Assembly: GCA_902514945.1 (NCBI GenBank) | Contig: CABXSO010000004.1 | Location: 1 to 60,621 of the forward strand | Origin: an uncultured Pelagibacteraceae bacterium | Lineage (GTDB): Bacteria; Pseudomonadota; Alphaproteobacteria; Pelagibacterales; Pelagibacteraceae | Reading direction: 5' to 3' | DNA length: 60,621 bases | The notes under the pieces: model-generated | Told to the model about the DNA's origin: nothing | Databases searched by the model: none | Seen by the model: the letters and a program-made list of their open reading frames with translations, nothing else | Shown here: piece after piece, positions 34,129-43,919 of the stretch | Position numbering within the stretch: position 1 is the first letter of the stretch | Layout of the letters: every line of letters begins with the position of its first letter | Position numbers and translations under genes: made by a program

Positions 34129-36485
34129 CTTAAATTAGGGGTATTGAAACCACCAAATGGTAAAATAGTAATTTTGAAAAATAAATTTTCAGAAGGTTCA
34201 AGATCTTCGTCACTATAATATTCTTTGTTAAACTCAATTCCAGCTTTAAGACAGTCATTTTCATATTGATAAATGATATTATAGAATTCAGTAAAACTTT
34301 TTTCTTTATTTTCACTCGTTTCAAAAATTAAACTATTTTTTTCATCAAAATTGAAACTAGTTCTATTTTTTAAATATGAAGTTTTTAAATTACTATTATT
34401 TTTATTTAAGTATTCAAATTTTGAAGAAAATTTGTTTAGATAATATTCGAAGCCAAAAAGTTCATAATTTTTATCATCTAAATTATTTTTCAAAGAAAAA
34501 TTATAATTAAATTTAAGATTATCACTATGTTTGTACTCTAGTAAACCTACAAAATCAGAGACTTTATCTCCTAAATTACTATTTGTCGGTAGGTCTTTAT
34601 TTTCTTCAAATCTCAAATTATTTGCAAAACCAAATTTTATTTTTTCATCAAAGTTTGATTTATCAATTTTAATAAATTCGTAACCATAAGTTGCAGAAAT
34701 TCCACCTTCACTTGTATCCGCGATGCCTAATCTATCTAGATCAAAAATATTTTCATATCCTACAGTTCTATCTTTTTTTCGAACATCTTTAGAGCTTGGC
34801 AGACTAAATCTTAATGATAATTTTGGGTTTAATCTATTATTAAATTTCAAACTCTCTTTATTAAGTGGGTAGGTGAAATTAGTTTGAAACGTGGGGACTA
34901 TAGATGAAGAATTATCATTTTTGAAATTACTCGAATTTGTAGAGTCGGAATTTACATTTTTAATAGAAAATATTTTTTCATTAATTAACCCACTGTCAAA
35001 TAATCTCAAGTTTGATTGAAAATCAAAATTATTTATTAGTACTTTCTCAGTTATATTTGTATTATAATTTTTATAATATCCGTTTGAGTTAAACGAATAA
35101 TTATCATTTATAATTTTTGAAAAACTAAAATTAGGTACGTATTCATACTTATCACTATCATTTTTAGTCAGATCTTCATAAACATCAAGATTAGTATTAA
35201 TTGTAACATCTTCATTATACATTTGGATATTTAATGAATTCGTCAGATTAGAAAAATTTTTAATTATAGGACTTTCGATTTTATTAGCTTTTAAATATGT
35301 TTCATCTGTGACTTGCTCTAATTGTAGATTTAATTCTAAATTATCAAATTTATTACTACTCAAATTTTTATCAAAATTGTAAAACAAGTGACCTTTTGAA
35401 TTTTCATTGCTTGATAGGAATTGACTCACATCAATTACATGGTTCGAATTTTTATTTTTTTCTCTAAATTCTGTTTGAATTAAAAATTTGTCATCATTGA
35501 AAAGTCTTGGAGTTAAAGTCGTATCTCTATTTTCGGCTAAAGCTAAAAAATAGGGTAAAGTTAAAGATAAACCAGATGTACTATTATCTTGAAATCTAGG
35601 TATTAAAAAACCACTCTGTCTTTTTACAGTTGGATCGGGATGAAAAAATTTTGGAAAATAAAAAACTTTTTTATCATAAATTTTTAAACTCGCATTTTTG
35701 TAATAGATTGTTTTTTTTTCTTTATCATGCTTGATTTCATCGGCACTCATTTCCCATGGCGGGCATTTTTCTCTTTTTTTACAGAAGGTAAAAGTTCCCT
35801 TTTTGACAATTGTATTTTTTTCATTAGTTATTAAGCTCCTACCTTTTAACCTGGGCTCATTTTCTGAAGCTTCTATCAACTTAAAGTTCATATTAATATC
35901 TTTTGCTATTAATTCTTTTTTGTTTAAATCTAAGTATGCTAGATCTACTAAAAATGAATTTTTATTTTCATCTAATGCAAAAAGATTATCTAATTTGATT
36001 ATTTTTTCATTAATAGAATACTCAAAACTTTTGACTTTATAAATATTATTAAATTCATCAATTATTTCTGATTGGCTTTGACTTATAATTTTTCGACTTT
36101 TTAAATCATATTCTATTTCATCAGACTTCATTATTAAGTTATTAATGTTGTCTTTCAATTTAACCTTCTTACTCAAAATAAGATAAGACTCATCAATTTT
36201 ATACTCAATAATCTCAGAGCTTATATTGAAACTTTGATCTGTTGATGAAATTTTACCTTTGTTTATTAATAAAAAAAATTTATCTTTAAAATATTCAATC
36301 TTTTCACCTTCAATAATTATTCCATCTTTTTTAACTATTGCAGTAGCGTTATTTGCAACTGTTAAATTTTGATCATTTGAAAATTCGATATCTTTAGCTT
36401 GTAAATCAATTTCTTGAGAAAATACTTTGTGTACTAAAAAAAGTAGACTTATGATTGTAATGACAATTAAAGTTTTATTTTTCAT
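34125..36485 (-). CDS. lptD: LPS-assembly protein LptD
   Basis: A 786-residue protein with a signal peptide (cleavage after HKVFSQ or near), an OstA/LptA-like N-terminal domain (about 25-200; IEYFKDKFFLLINKG) and a large C-terminal beta-barrel from about 300 to the end. TFTFCKKREKCPPWEMSADEI is the conserved LptD Cys-containing segment linking domain and barrel, and FHPDPTVKRQSGFLIPRF marks the barrel start. It inserts LPS in the outer membrane. It overlaps lptG by 11 bp and surA by 4 bp. Confidence 0.94.
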   Translation of the reverse strand: MKNKTLIVITIISLLFLVHKVFSQEIDLQAKDIEFSNDQNLTVANNATAIVKKDGIIIEGEKIEYFKDKFFLLINKGKISSTDQSFNISSEIIEYKIDESYLILSKKVKLKDNINNLIMKSDEIEYDLKSRKIISQSQSEIIDEFNNIYKVKSFEYSINEKIIKLDNLFALDENKNSFLVDLAYLDLNKKELIAKDINMNFKLIEASENEPRLKGRSLITNEKNTIVKKGTFTFCKKREKCPPWEMSADEIKHDKEKKTIYYKNASLKIYDKKVFYFPKFFHPDPTVKRQSGFLIPRFQDNSTSGLSLTLPYFLALAENRDTTLTPRLFNDDKFLIQTEFREKNKNSNHVIDVSQFLSSNENSKGHLFYNFDKNLSSNKFDNLELNLQLEQVTDETYLKANKIESPIIKNFSNLTNSLNIQMYNEDVTINTNLDVYEDLTKNDSDKYEYVPNFSFSKIINDNYSFNSNGYYKNYNTNITEKVLINNFDFQSNLRLFDSGLINEKIFSIKNVNSDSTNSSNFKNDNSSSIVPTFQTNFTYPLNKESLKFNNRLNPKLSLRFSLPSSKDVRKKDRTVGYENIFDLDRLGIADTSEGGISATYGYEFIKIDKSNFDEKIKFGFANNLRFEENKDLPTNSNLGDKVSDFVGLLEYKHSDNLKFNYNFSLKNNLDDKNYELFGFEYYLNKFSSKFEYLNKNNSNLKTSYLKNRTSFNFDEKNSLIFETSENKEKSFTEFYNIIYQYENDCLKAGIEFNKEYYSDEDLEPSENLFFKITILPFGGFNTPNLR

Positions 36486-37560
36486 TAATTCTTACCAAAC
36501 CTATTGTAGAGACAATACTTAAAAAAATAATAGGAAAAAATACAGATAAATAAATCGGTATTTTGTCAGTTAAGCCAAATATATTAAAGATATTATTTAT
36601 GTAATAAATAATTACAGACAATAAAATACCCAATAAAACGTGAAATATATAAGGTTTATCCCTCTTAATATTTAACATAATGATTGCCGAAATAATTACC
36701 ATAATACTGAAATAAATTGGTAATGAAATTATTTTTAAGAAATGCAAATCAACTTCTTCAGACGAATATCCCAAAAGTTCATTTTCTTTCTTAAGATTAG
36801 CTAACTCAAAGATATTAAGTGAGTTAAGATCTCTAAAAGTTTTATTAATTTTATCAAAATTAAAATGACTAGATAACTCTATGTTTTCTTCAAGCTGAAT
36901 TTGTTTATTTTTTTTAAATATGATTGGACTTGAAATAACCCATTTATTTAAAGTTATATCAACTTTCTTTGAAGAAATACTTTCAATTATATTAAAATTT
37001 TTATCAAATTTTGTTATGAATACATCTTTCAGAAATTTACTCTTATTATCTGAGGACGCACTGATAATATAAATATTATCATCAATTTCGTCTTTAATCC
37101 ACAATCCATTGCCACTATAGTGTTTTAGGTATTTTGAGTCTTCAGAATAAATATTTTTAATATCAAAATAAAAAAATTTTAATTTAGAAGATACGGGATA
37201 GTAAAAAGTAACAATAAATATACCAAATAAAAAAGAGCATAAAGCAATTAATTTTATAAGGTAAAAATTATCAACTCTATTTATCTTAATTAATTCGTTC
37301 TCTCTTTTTTTAATAATTTCAACAAAAAAAAGTTGTGTAGATATTAGAATTATAAATGGAAATAATTCCAGAAGAGTGGAGGGTACATTAAGTATTGTAA
37401 TCATAAATGGCAGATAAAATTTTGAATTAGAGGACTCACTAAAAAAAGTTATCTCCTCAAATAACGAAAGGATAAAGGCTAATGAAAAAAATATTAGAGT
37501 AAGTAAAAAAATTTTTTTTAAAAATAATTTTATAAAATATTTGTCAAATGTTCTAATCAC
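36475..37560 (-). CDS. lptG: LPS export ABC transporter permease LptG
   Basis: A 361-residue protein with three N-terminal helices, a central periplasmic beta-jellyroll-like domain (about 110-260) and three C-terminal helices, as in YjgP/YjgQ permeases. KRENELIKINRV is the coupling segment after helix 2. It forms the LptB2FG complex with LptF, encoded immediately upstream with a 1-bp overlap. Calling this one G and the other F rests on gene order, since LptF and LptG share a fold. Confidence 0.9.
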   Translation of the reverse strand: MIRTFDKYFIKLFLKKIFLLTLIFFSLAFILSLFEEITFFSESSNSKFYLPFMITILNVPSTLLELFPFIILISTQLFFVEIIKKRENELIKINRVDNFYLIKLIALCSFLFGIFIVTFYYPVSSKLKFFYFDIKNIYSEDSKYLKHYSGNGLWIKDEIDDNIYIISASSDNKSKFLKDVFITKFDKNFNIIESISSKKVDITLNKWVISSPIIFKKNKQIQLEENIELSSHFNFDKINKTFRDLNSLNIFELANLKKENELLGYSSEEVDLHFLKIISLPIYFSIMVIISAIIMLNIKRDKPYIFHVLLGILLSVIIYYINNIFNIFGLTDKIPIYLSVFFPIIFLSIVSTIGLVRINEK

Positions 37561-38678
37561 TATCTAACCCTAATCATTAAAAAATTGTAAATTAAAAAAA
37601 AAGATAAAATCGGCACAAACATTATAATAATAAACTCAATTTTTGATTCCTCAGCATATCGCATGAGTGTTTCAGATATTACTAGAGCAAGAAATACATA
37701 TAAAAAAACTTTAGTTGATTTTAATGTAAAATTATTTTGAACTTTAGAAAACGTTAATAAAAAACAACTTATCAAAGCTAACACTGGAATATAAAACGGT
37801 TTTATGAATCTTTTATAAATTTCCTGATTAAGATTTTTTAATCTACTCTTTTCACATCTAAACATACTATCAACGTAAATATTATCGTTTAACAAACCTA
37901 AAGAGCATCTAATTATTTTTGATGATGGTAACTCTTGTATTTTAGCTTTTTTTATTGTTTTTGAACTAAGGTTGGATAAATTATAGTCAATTTTATCAAA
38001 CTCAAAACTGATTAATTTATTATTATTAGTACTGATAATTTTTCCGTTAAGTAATCTAAAAATTTTTTTATTATCACTAATTAAATTACCTTCTTTGGCA
38101 AAAATTATTTGATTATTGTTACTTTTTAAATCGAACAAGTCACCTTCTTGAATAAAAATATTTTTAAAAGAATTTTCGTCTACTCTTTCATTTATAAAAA
38201 TAGTTAATCCTGAAACTGTATCTATAAACTTACCCTGTTTGATTAAATTTGGTAAAAAATCCATACTAGAATCTTTTAATATTGATCTTGCCTTCAATTG
38301 ACTTGCTGGAGATACAATGCTTCCAATCAATATCTGTATAAGCATTACAACGAATGAAAAGTTTATTAAATTGAGAATAAATTTTTTTTTTGTCACACCG
38401 TTAGTCCAAAATATTAATAATTCATTATTTTTTTCGTATTTTAATAATTCAAAAAAAATTGAAATTCCAAATACAAAGGGTAAAATTCTATGCATGATCT
38501 TTGGAAAATTAAATAAATTATAATAAAAATAGATTGAAAAGTTATGGCCGTCATCAATCACAAAATCCAAATAATTTACTGCCTGAATGATCCAAACTAT
38601 AAGACCAATAGTAAATATGATAATTAATGCTCTGAGGGATACATCAATAATAAATTTTCTAAAAAGTATTTTTTCCAT
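37560..38678 (-). CDS. lptF: LPS export ABC transporter permease LptF
   Basis: A 372-residue permease with the YjgP/YjgQ layout: helices at ~15-35, 55-75 and 100-125, a periplasmic domain to ~275 and three C-terminal helices. YEKNNELLIFWTNGVTKKKFI is the cytoplasmic coupling helix of LptF. It extracts LPS from the inner membrane with LptG and LptB. It is the first gene of the minus-strand LPS operon and is divergent from pepA with 45 bp between starts. Confidence 0.92.
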   Translation of the reverse strand: MEKILFRKFIIDVSLRALIIIFTIGLIVWIIQAVNYLDFVIDDGHNFSIYFYYNLFNFPKIMHRILPFVFGISIFFELLKYEKNNELLIFWTNGVTKKKFILNLINFSFVVMLIQILIGSIVSPASQLKARSILKDSSMDFLPNLIKQGKFIDTVSGLTIFINERVDENSFKNIFIQEGDLFDLKSNNNQIIFAKEGNLISDNKKIFRLLNGKIISTNNNKLISFEFDKIDYNLSNLSSKTIKKAKIQELPSSKIIRCSLGLLNDNIYVDSMFRCEKSRLKNLNQEIYKRFIKPFYIPVLALISCFLLTFSKVQNNFTLKSTKVFLYVFLALVISETLMRYAEESKIEFIIIMFVPILSFFLIYNFLMIRVR

Positions 38679-38723
38679 TGAAATATAATTGTTTTACTCA
38701 TATATAGCATTATCTCTTACAGA

Positions 38724-40193
38724 TTGTATTTAAATTTTATGAATATTAGAATTAATTTTAAAAATCGGGTTTTTAATAAATCTTTGGGAAATTTAGTATT
38801 ATTTGTTGACGAAAAATTCAATATTTCGACACTAAAAAAATATATCTCAAATTCAGAATACGCCTACATTTTTGATCTAATAAAAACAAAAAATCAAAAG
38901 AAAAAAATTATTTCTTTTGAAATTAACTCTAGAAAAAAAATAATTTTAGTCTCTTTTAAAAAAACTTTATCCAACTTTGATGCGCAGAATCTAGGAGCTA
39001 AATGTTATACTATTTTAAGTGATTCAAAAATGACTGAGCACAATATAAATTCGGAAACAATAGATAAACAATCAATAGATTTAATTGGGCATTTTTTGCA
39101 TGGAATGAGATTAAAATCTTATAAATTTGAAAAATACAAAACTAAAAAAGAAAAGAAAGATATTATTGTTAATGTTATTGGAAAGAAAATACCTAGTCAA
39201 AAAGATCAATTAAAATTTAAGGCGATAGAAGAAGGAAGTTTTTATACTAGAGACCTGGTATCAGAGCCAGGAAATGTTTTACATCCTGATGAATATGCTA
39301 AAAGATTAAATTCTTTAAAAAAAATAGGTTTAAAAATAAATGTCTATGACGAAAAAAAATTAAAAAAATTGGGTATGAATACTTTACTAGGTGTTGGCCA
39401 AGGTAGTATCAGAGGATCATATTTAGTTACTATGGAGTGGAATGGATTAAAAAGTAAAACTAGACCTCTAGCTTTTGTAGGGAAAGGAGTTTGTTTTGAC
39501 ACGGGGGGGATTTCTTTAAAGCCTGCAAAATTTATGGAAGATATGACTTATGACATGGCTGGCTCTGCAGTAGTAGTTGGACTAATGAAAAGTCTTGCGA
39601 TTAGAAAAGCAAAAATTAATGCAGTTGGTGTAGTTGGTCTTGTAGAAAACATGCCAGGAGGTAATGCCCTAAGACCAGGGGATATTTTAAAGTCATACAG
39701 TGGAAAAACAGTTGAAGTTTTAAATACAGATGCTGAAGGAAGATTAGTACTTGCTGATGCGCTTACTTATACTGAAAAAAAATTCAAACCAAAGTTTATT
39801 ATAGATTTAGCAACCCTTACAGGAGCAATTATCGTTGCACTAGGATCAGAATATGCAGGTTTATTTTCCAATGATGATAGATTATCTAAACAATTAATTG
39901 ATGCTGGGGAAAATGTTAAAGAAAAAGTTTGGCGAATGCCTTTAAATAAAAATTTTGACAAGTTAATAGACTCTAAAAATGCAGATATGCAAAATATAAA
40001 TTATGTTGGCGGGGCAGGATCTACAACTGCTGCACAATTTTTACAAAGATTTATTTTAAACAAAACTCCTTGGGCGCACTTGGATATAGCTGGAATGGCA
40101 TTTTCTAAATATGGTGGGGCACTAAATTCAGGTGGTGCTACTGGTTATGGAGTAAGATTATTAAGTAAATTAATTGAAGAGTATTATGAGTAA
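38724..40193 (+). CDS. pepA: Leucyl aminopeptidase (M17)
   Basis: A 489-residue M17 aminopeptidase. VGKGVCFDTGGISLKPAKFMEDM provides metal ligands (Lys and Asp), while NTDAEGRLVLADALTY is the signature octapeptide region with Asp and Glu ligands. The C-terminal part ends with WAHLDIAGMAFS. The N-terminal domain (1-160) is divergent. It removes N-terminal residues from peptides in the cytoplasm. It overlaps ndk by 8 bp. Confidence 0.95.
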   Translation: MYLNFMNIRINFKNRVFNKSLGNLVLFVDEKFNISTLKKYISNSEYAYIFDLIKTKNQKKKIISFEINSRKKIILVSFKKTLSNFDAQNLGAKCYTILSDSKMTEHNINSETIDKQSIDLIGHFLHGMRLKSYKFEKYKTKKEKKDIIVNVIGKKIPSQKDQLKFKAIEEGSFYTRDLVSEPGNVLHPDEYAKRLNSLKKIGLKINVYDEKKLKKLGMNTLLGVGQGSIRGSYLVTMEWNGLKSKTRPLAFVGKGVCFDTGGISLKPAKFMEDMTYDMAGSAVVVGLMKSLAIRKAKINAVGVVGLVENMPGGNALRPGDILKSYSGKTVEVLNTDAEGRLVLADALTYTEKKFKPKFIIDLATLTGAIIVALGSEYAGLFSNDDRLSKQLIDAGENVKEKVWRMPLNKNFDKLIDSKNADMQNINYVGGAGSTTAAQFLQRFILNKTPWAHLDIAGMAFSKYGGALNSGGATGYGVRLLSKLIEEYYE

Positions 40194-40599
40194 AAGTGAG
40201 CAAACATTATCAATTATTAAACCTGATGCTGTTGAAAGAAATCTCGAAAATCAAATAAAAGAAATTTTTAGAAAAAATGGTTTTTTAATTTTAAAAGAAA
40301 AAAAAATTCAAATTGAGAAGTCTGAAGCAGAGAGATTTTATAAAGTACATGAAACAAAGCCATTTTATAGCGATTTATGTGCTTATCTTTCCTCTGGACC
40401 TATAGTTGCAATGGTTCTAGAAAAAGAAAATGCAGTTTTAGCAAATAGAGATTTAATGGGTTCAACAAATCCAAAAGATGCTGAGGACGGAACAATAAGA
40501 AAAAAATTTGGGATTTCAATAGATAAAAATTCTGTTCATGGTTCAGATAGCACTAAAAATGCAAAAATTGAGATAGATTTTTTTTTCAAAGATCATTAA
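40186..40599 (+). CDS. ndk: Nucleoside diphosphate kinase
   Basis: A 137-residue NDK when started at the ATG at 40186, preceded by GAAGA at 5-bp spacing; an in-frame TTG at 40174 would add four residues but removes that ribosome site. TLSIIKPDAVERN, RDLMGSTNPKDAE, GTIRKKFG and NSVHGSDS with the phospho-His are all present. It equilibrates NTP pools. It overlaps pepA by 8 bp and the convergent purN by 14 bp. Confidence 0.97.
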   Translation: MSKSEQTLSIIKPDAVERNLENQIKEIFRKNGFLILKEKKIQIEKSEAERFYKVHETKPFYSDLCAYLSSGPIVAMVLEKENAVLANRDLMGSTNPKDAEDGTIRKKFGISIDKNSVHGSDSTKNAKIEIDFFFKDH

Positions 40600-41170
40600 T
40601 AACTTTATTTAATGCTCTTGGATATAAGGCGTGCTCTTGAATGAGCACTCTGGCTGCTAAAGATTTTGCTGTATCTTTTTTAAAAATTTTAACCCTCTTT
40701 TGAAGTATTATTTTACCTGAATCAATTTTAGAATTTACAAAATGGACTGTGCATCCAGAGTATTGTTCATTATTTTGAATTGCTCTCAAATGTGTGTTTA
40801 ATCCTTTATATTTTGGTAAAAGTGATGGATGAATGTTTAGAATTCTACCATCAAATTTTTTGATAAAGCTTTTTGATAAAATTTTCATAAAACCTGCTAA
40901 ACAAATTATGTTTATATGTTTTTTTTCAAATACTTTAAGTAAATTTTTTTCAATTAATTTACTGTTATTGAAATTTATAATTTTTTTTTTTATATTAAAT
41001 TTTCTCGTAAGTTTTAATCCCAAAGCTTTTGAGTTATTTGATATAACTAAAGATATTTTAAATTTAGATTTTCTATCCTTGGAACATTTAATTAAATTTT
41101 CTAAATTACTACCTTTGCCAGAAATAAAAACAGCTATATTAATTTTTTTAGTGCCATTTAATTTTATCAT
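40586..41170 (-). CDS. purN: Phosphoribosylglycinamide formyltransferase
   Basis: A 194-residue GAR transformylase. FISGKGSNLENLI binds phosphate, LAGFMKILS and NIHPSLLPKYKGLNTH carry the catalytic Asn and His, and GCTVHFVNSKIDSG the catalytic Asp. It uses 10-formyl-THF to formylate GAR. It overlaps purM by 23 bp, as usual for purMN, and ndk by 14 bp at the 3' ends. Confidence 0.96.
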   Translation of the reverse strand: MIKLNGTKKINIAVFISGKGSNLENLIKCSKDRKSKFKISLVISNNSKALGLKLTRKFNIKKKIINFNNSKLIEKNLLKVFEKKHINIICLAGFMKILSKSFIKKFDGRILNIHPSLLPKYKGLNTHLRAIQNNEQYSGCTVHFVNSKIDSGKIILQKRVKIFKKDTAKSLAARVLIQEHALYPRALNKVINDL

Positions 41171-42176
41171 TTAACTTGATCTTACTGTTACCTTTTTTAA
41201 TTTTACCTATTATATAGGGTTTGAATTTTTTTGAGAAAAACTTATTAATTTTCCCAAGATTTTTTGGGTTTATAACTATACAAAAACCCACTCCACAATT
41301 AAAAGTTTTAAGCATTTCCTTGTCAGTAATTTTTTTTTCCTTAAGCCATTTAAAGATTTTTAATGGTTTAATTTTATTTAAATTTATTTCTGCAAATAGA
41401 TCATCTGGAATAACTCTATTGATATTATCTACTAATCCACCCCCAGTTATATTTGCACATCCATTAATTAAATTTTTGTCAACAAGTTTCATAATTTCTT
41501 TTACATATATTTTTGTTGGTTTGATTAATTCTTTTTTCAAAAATGAATTTTTTTTGATATTAATCTTTTTTTTTTTAATTACATGTCTGATTAAAGAAAA
41601 TCCATTTGAATGTAATCCATTTGACGGTATGGCTAAGATTAAATCATTTTTTTTTATTTTTTTTTTATTTAATATTTTCTTGCTATCGACAATTCCAACT
41701 GCAAAACCTGCTATATCAAATTTACCTTTTTCATAAGTACCTGGCATCTCTGCAGTTTCTCCCCCAACCAAACTGCATTTTGAAATATTACATCCATTAA
41801 TAATACCCTTTAATAAAGATTTCATTTTTTTTAGATCAATCTTATTAATTGATATATAATCCAAGAAGAGCAAAGGCCGCGCTCCTTGAACAATTAAATC
41901 ATTTACACTCATTGCAACTAAATCAATCCCGATCGTGTCATATTTTTTTAATAAATTAGCGATTTCAATTTTTGTGCCAACACCGTCTGTACAAGCTACG
42001 ATTTTTGGATTTTTTATGTTTTTTGGTAAAGTTGATATAGATCCAAAGCCCCCTATATCTTTGATCTTTTTGTTGCCTCTTTTTTTTGATGAAATATTAG
42101 TTATGAAATTAACAAATTTGTTTGCAGCATCAATATTGACCCCACTTTTTTTATAGGTAAAGAGATTTTTATTCAT
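41148..42176 (-). CDS. purM: Phosphoribosylformylglycinamidine cyclo-ligase
   Basis: A 342-residue AIR synthetase. DGVGTKIEIA, DLVAMSVNDLIVQGARPLLF, GGETAEMPG and NGLHSNGFSLIR are the conserved PurM/selenophosphate-synthetase-like ATP-binding motifs. It closes the imidazole ring of purines. It overlaps purN by 23 bp and is divergent from the DUF2066 gene with a 4-bp gap, so their promoters must lie inside coding sequence. Confidence 0.96.
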   Translation of the reverse strand: MNKNLFTYKKSGVNIDAANKFVNFITNISSKKRGNKKIKDIGGFGSISTLPKNIKNPKIVACTDGVGTKIEIANLLKKYDTIGIDLVAMSVNDLIVQGARPLLFLDYISINKIDLKKMKSLLKGIINGCNISKCSLVGGETAEMPGTYEKGKFDIAGFAVGIVDSKKILNKKKIKKNDLILAIPSNGLHSNGFSLIRHVIKKKKINIKKNSFLKKELIKPTKIYVKEIMKLVDKNLINGCANITGGGLVDNINRVIPDDLFAEINLNKIKPLKIFKWLKEKKITDKEMLKTFNCGVGFCIVINPKNLGKINKFFSKKFKPYIIGKIKKGNSKIKLNDKIKWH

Positions 42177-42180
42177 TAAT

Positions 42181-43260
42181 ATGAGTTTTAAATTTTATAT
42201 GCATAGTTGTAAAAGGTTATATATTTTTTTTTGCATTCTATCTTTAATAATATTTTTTTTTTCCACAGAAAAAGTAAGAGCAAAATCTTTTGAAATCAAT
42301 GATATAGAAATTTCAAAACCATTTAAAAAAGATTTTGATAAAAATAAAGTAATTGACGATGGATTTAGCAAAGCCTTTTTAGAATTAATCTATAAATTAA
42401 CAAAATCCTCAGATCAAAAAAAACTTGAAAATTTCAATCTAAATGAAATTAAAAGTATGATTGAAACATTCTCTATTCAAGAGGAGAAATTTATAAATCA
42501 GGTTTATTATGTAACTCTAGGGGTTTCTTTCAACAAAAAAAAAATTTTCAATTATTTAGAAAAAAAAAATATATATCCTGCTCAAATTATAAATAAAAAA
42601 TTTTTATTTATTCCCATAATAATTGATGAAAATATCAATGATCTCTTAATTTTTTCAGATAATCCAATTTACAACAATTGGAACTCAAATATTAAAACCT
42701 ATGAATTGATAGAATATTTATTACCATCAGAAGATCTCGAAGATTTTAATCTTGTCAAAAAAAATTTAGATTCTATAGAAACTTATGACTTTAATGAAAT
42801 CATAAAAAAATATTATATTAATAATTATATCATTTCATTGATATTTAAAGGTAATAACGAAATAAGAGTTTTATCTAAAATATATAATGAAAATAAAGAA
42901 ATAATAAAAAACGATTCATTTCAAAATCTTAATTTAAGTAATGATGAAGATATAAGTTTTTTTGTTAACAGACTTAAAAATCTATTTGAGGATACATGGA
43001 AAAAACTAAACGAAATTAATACTTCAATTAAATTATCAATAATTGTAAAAACCGAAAATGATGATTTAGATAAGTCAGCTCGTTTTGAATCAGATCTAAA
43101 TGATATTGAGTTAGTGAATGATTATTTTATTCAAAAGTTTGATAAGCAATTTATATTTTATGAGATATTATTCAATGGAACAGTACAAAGTTTTATTAAT
43201 ATAATGAAAAATAAGAACTATAATCTAAATACACAAAAAAAGATTTGGACATTAGAATGA
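42181..43260 (+). CDS. DUF2066-family exported protein
   Basis: A 359-residue protein with an N-terminal hydrophobic segment (residues 14-29, then EKVRAKSFE), probably a signal peptide or anchor. The N-terminal half (KAFLELIYKLT, followed by a YYVTLGVSFNKKKIFNYLEKKNI segment in the 90-120 range) matches DUF2066, an alphaproteobacterial and gammaproteobacterial family of unknown function. Its place between purMN and hda is the conserved alphaproteobacterial context. The 3' end overlaps hda by 4 bp. Confidence 0.75.
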   Translation: MSFKFYMHSCKRLYIFFCILSLIIFFFSTEKVRAKSFEINDIEISKPFKKDFDKNKVIDDGFSKAFLELIYKLTKSSDQKKLENFNLNEIKSMIETFSIQEEKFINQVYYVTLGVSFNKKKIFNYLEKKNIYPAQIINKKFLFIPIIIDENINDLLIFSDNPIYNNWNSNIKTYELIEYLLPSEDLEDFNLVKKNLDSIETYDFNEIIKKYYINNYIISLIFKGNNEIRVLSKIYNENKEIIKNDSFQNLNLSNDEDISFFVNRLKNLFEDTWKKLNEINTSIKLSIIVKTENDDLDKSARFESDLNDIELVNDYFIQKFDKQFIFYEILFNGTVQSFINIMKNKNYNLNTQKKIWTLE

Positions 43261-43919
43261 GGGAGTCAAATCAGACTATAATCAAATTTAATTACGATAA
43301 AAATTACAAAAGCCGTGATTTTTTTTTATCAAAAAGTAATAAGCATGTTTTTAATTTTTTAGATAAGTGGCCAAAATGGGAAAAAAATTTTGTTAATATT
43401 ATAGGAGATAGACTGTCTGGTAAGACACACTTAATAAATATATTTTTAAAAAAAAACAAAGGAATAATTATTGATGCTAATTCTTTAAATGACGATTACC
43501 TTAAAAAAATTAAGGTTAATGAAAATATTATTATTGAAAACCTTACTTCAAATGTAGATGAAAAATTATTATACAGCCTATTAAATTTAATTGAGCAAGA
43601 CAACAAATATATAATTATCACTACTTTAGTGCCTGTAGTTAACTTTGATTTTAAACTCAAGGATTTAAAGTCAAGAACCAAGAATTTTCTTTTACTAAAT
43701 ATTGAGCAGCCCGATGATGAACTAATATTTGCAATTATCATAAAAAACTTATCTGATAGACAAATAACTTTAGATAAAAAATTAATTCAGTATATTACTA
43801 AAAGAATAGAGAGATCATATAGTAATATACATGATTTCATATATAAGATCGATCAATTGAGTTTAAAAAAGAAAAAATCAGTTGATTTTAAAATTATAAA
43901 AGAGGTATTAGGAGAATAA
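43257..43919 (+). CDS. hda: Hda/DnaA-like replication regulatory AAA+ protein
   Basis: A 220-residue protein when started at the ATG at 43257, which forms an ATGA overlap with the DUF2066 stop; an upstream TTG at 43245 would add four residues. IIGDRLSGKTHLIN is the Walker A motif. IIIENLTS replaces the usual Asp-rich Walker B (DDI/DNI) with Glu-Asn, so ATP hydrolysis may be weak. The lid region KRIERSYSNIHDFIYKID resembles DnaA domain III. Hda represses re-initiation of replication through DnaA. It leads directly into aspS. Confidence 0.82.
   Translation: MRESNQTIIKFNYDKNYKSRDFFLSKSNKHVFNFLDKWPKWEKNFVNIIGDRLSGKTHLINIFLKKNKGIIIDANSLNDDYLKKIKVNENIIIENLTSNVDEKLLYSLLNLIEQDNKYIIITTLVPVVNFDFKLKDLKSRTKNFLLLNIEQPDDELIFAIIIKNLSDRQITLDKKLIQYITKRIERSYSNIHDFIYKIDQLSLKKKKSVDFKIIKEVLGE

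Noticed and set aside
35731..36042. 103-codon plus-strand ORF antisense to lptD, and similar antisense ORFs opposite purM, purN, MMPL and mrcA
   Set aside because: These are shadows of strongly conserved genes; their sequences have no recognisable domain and no independent start signal.
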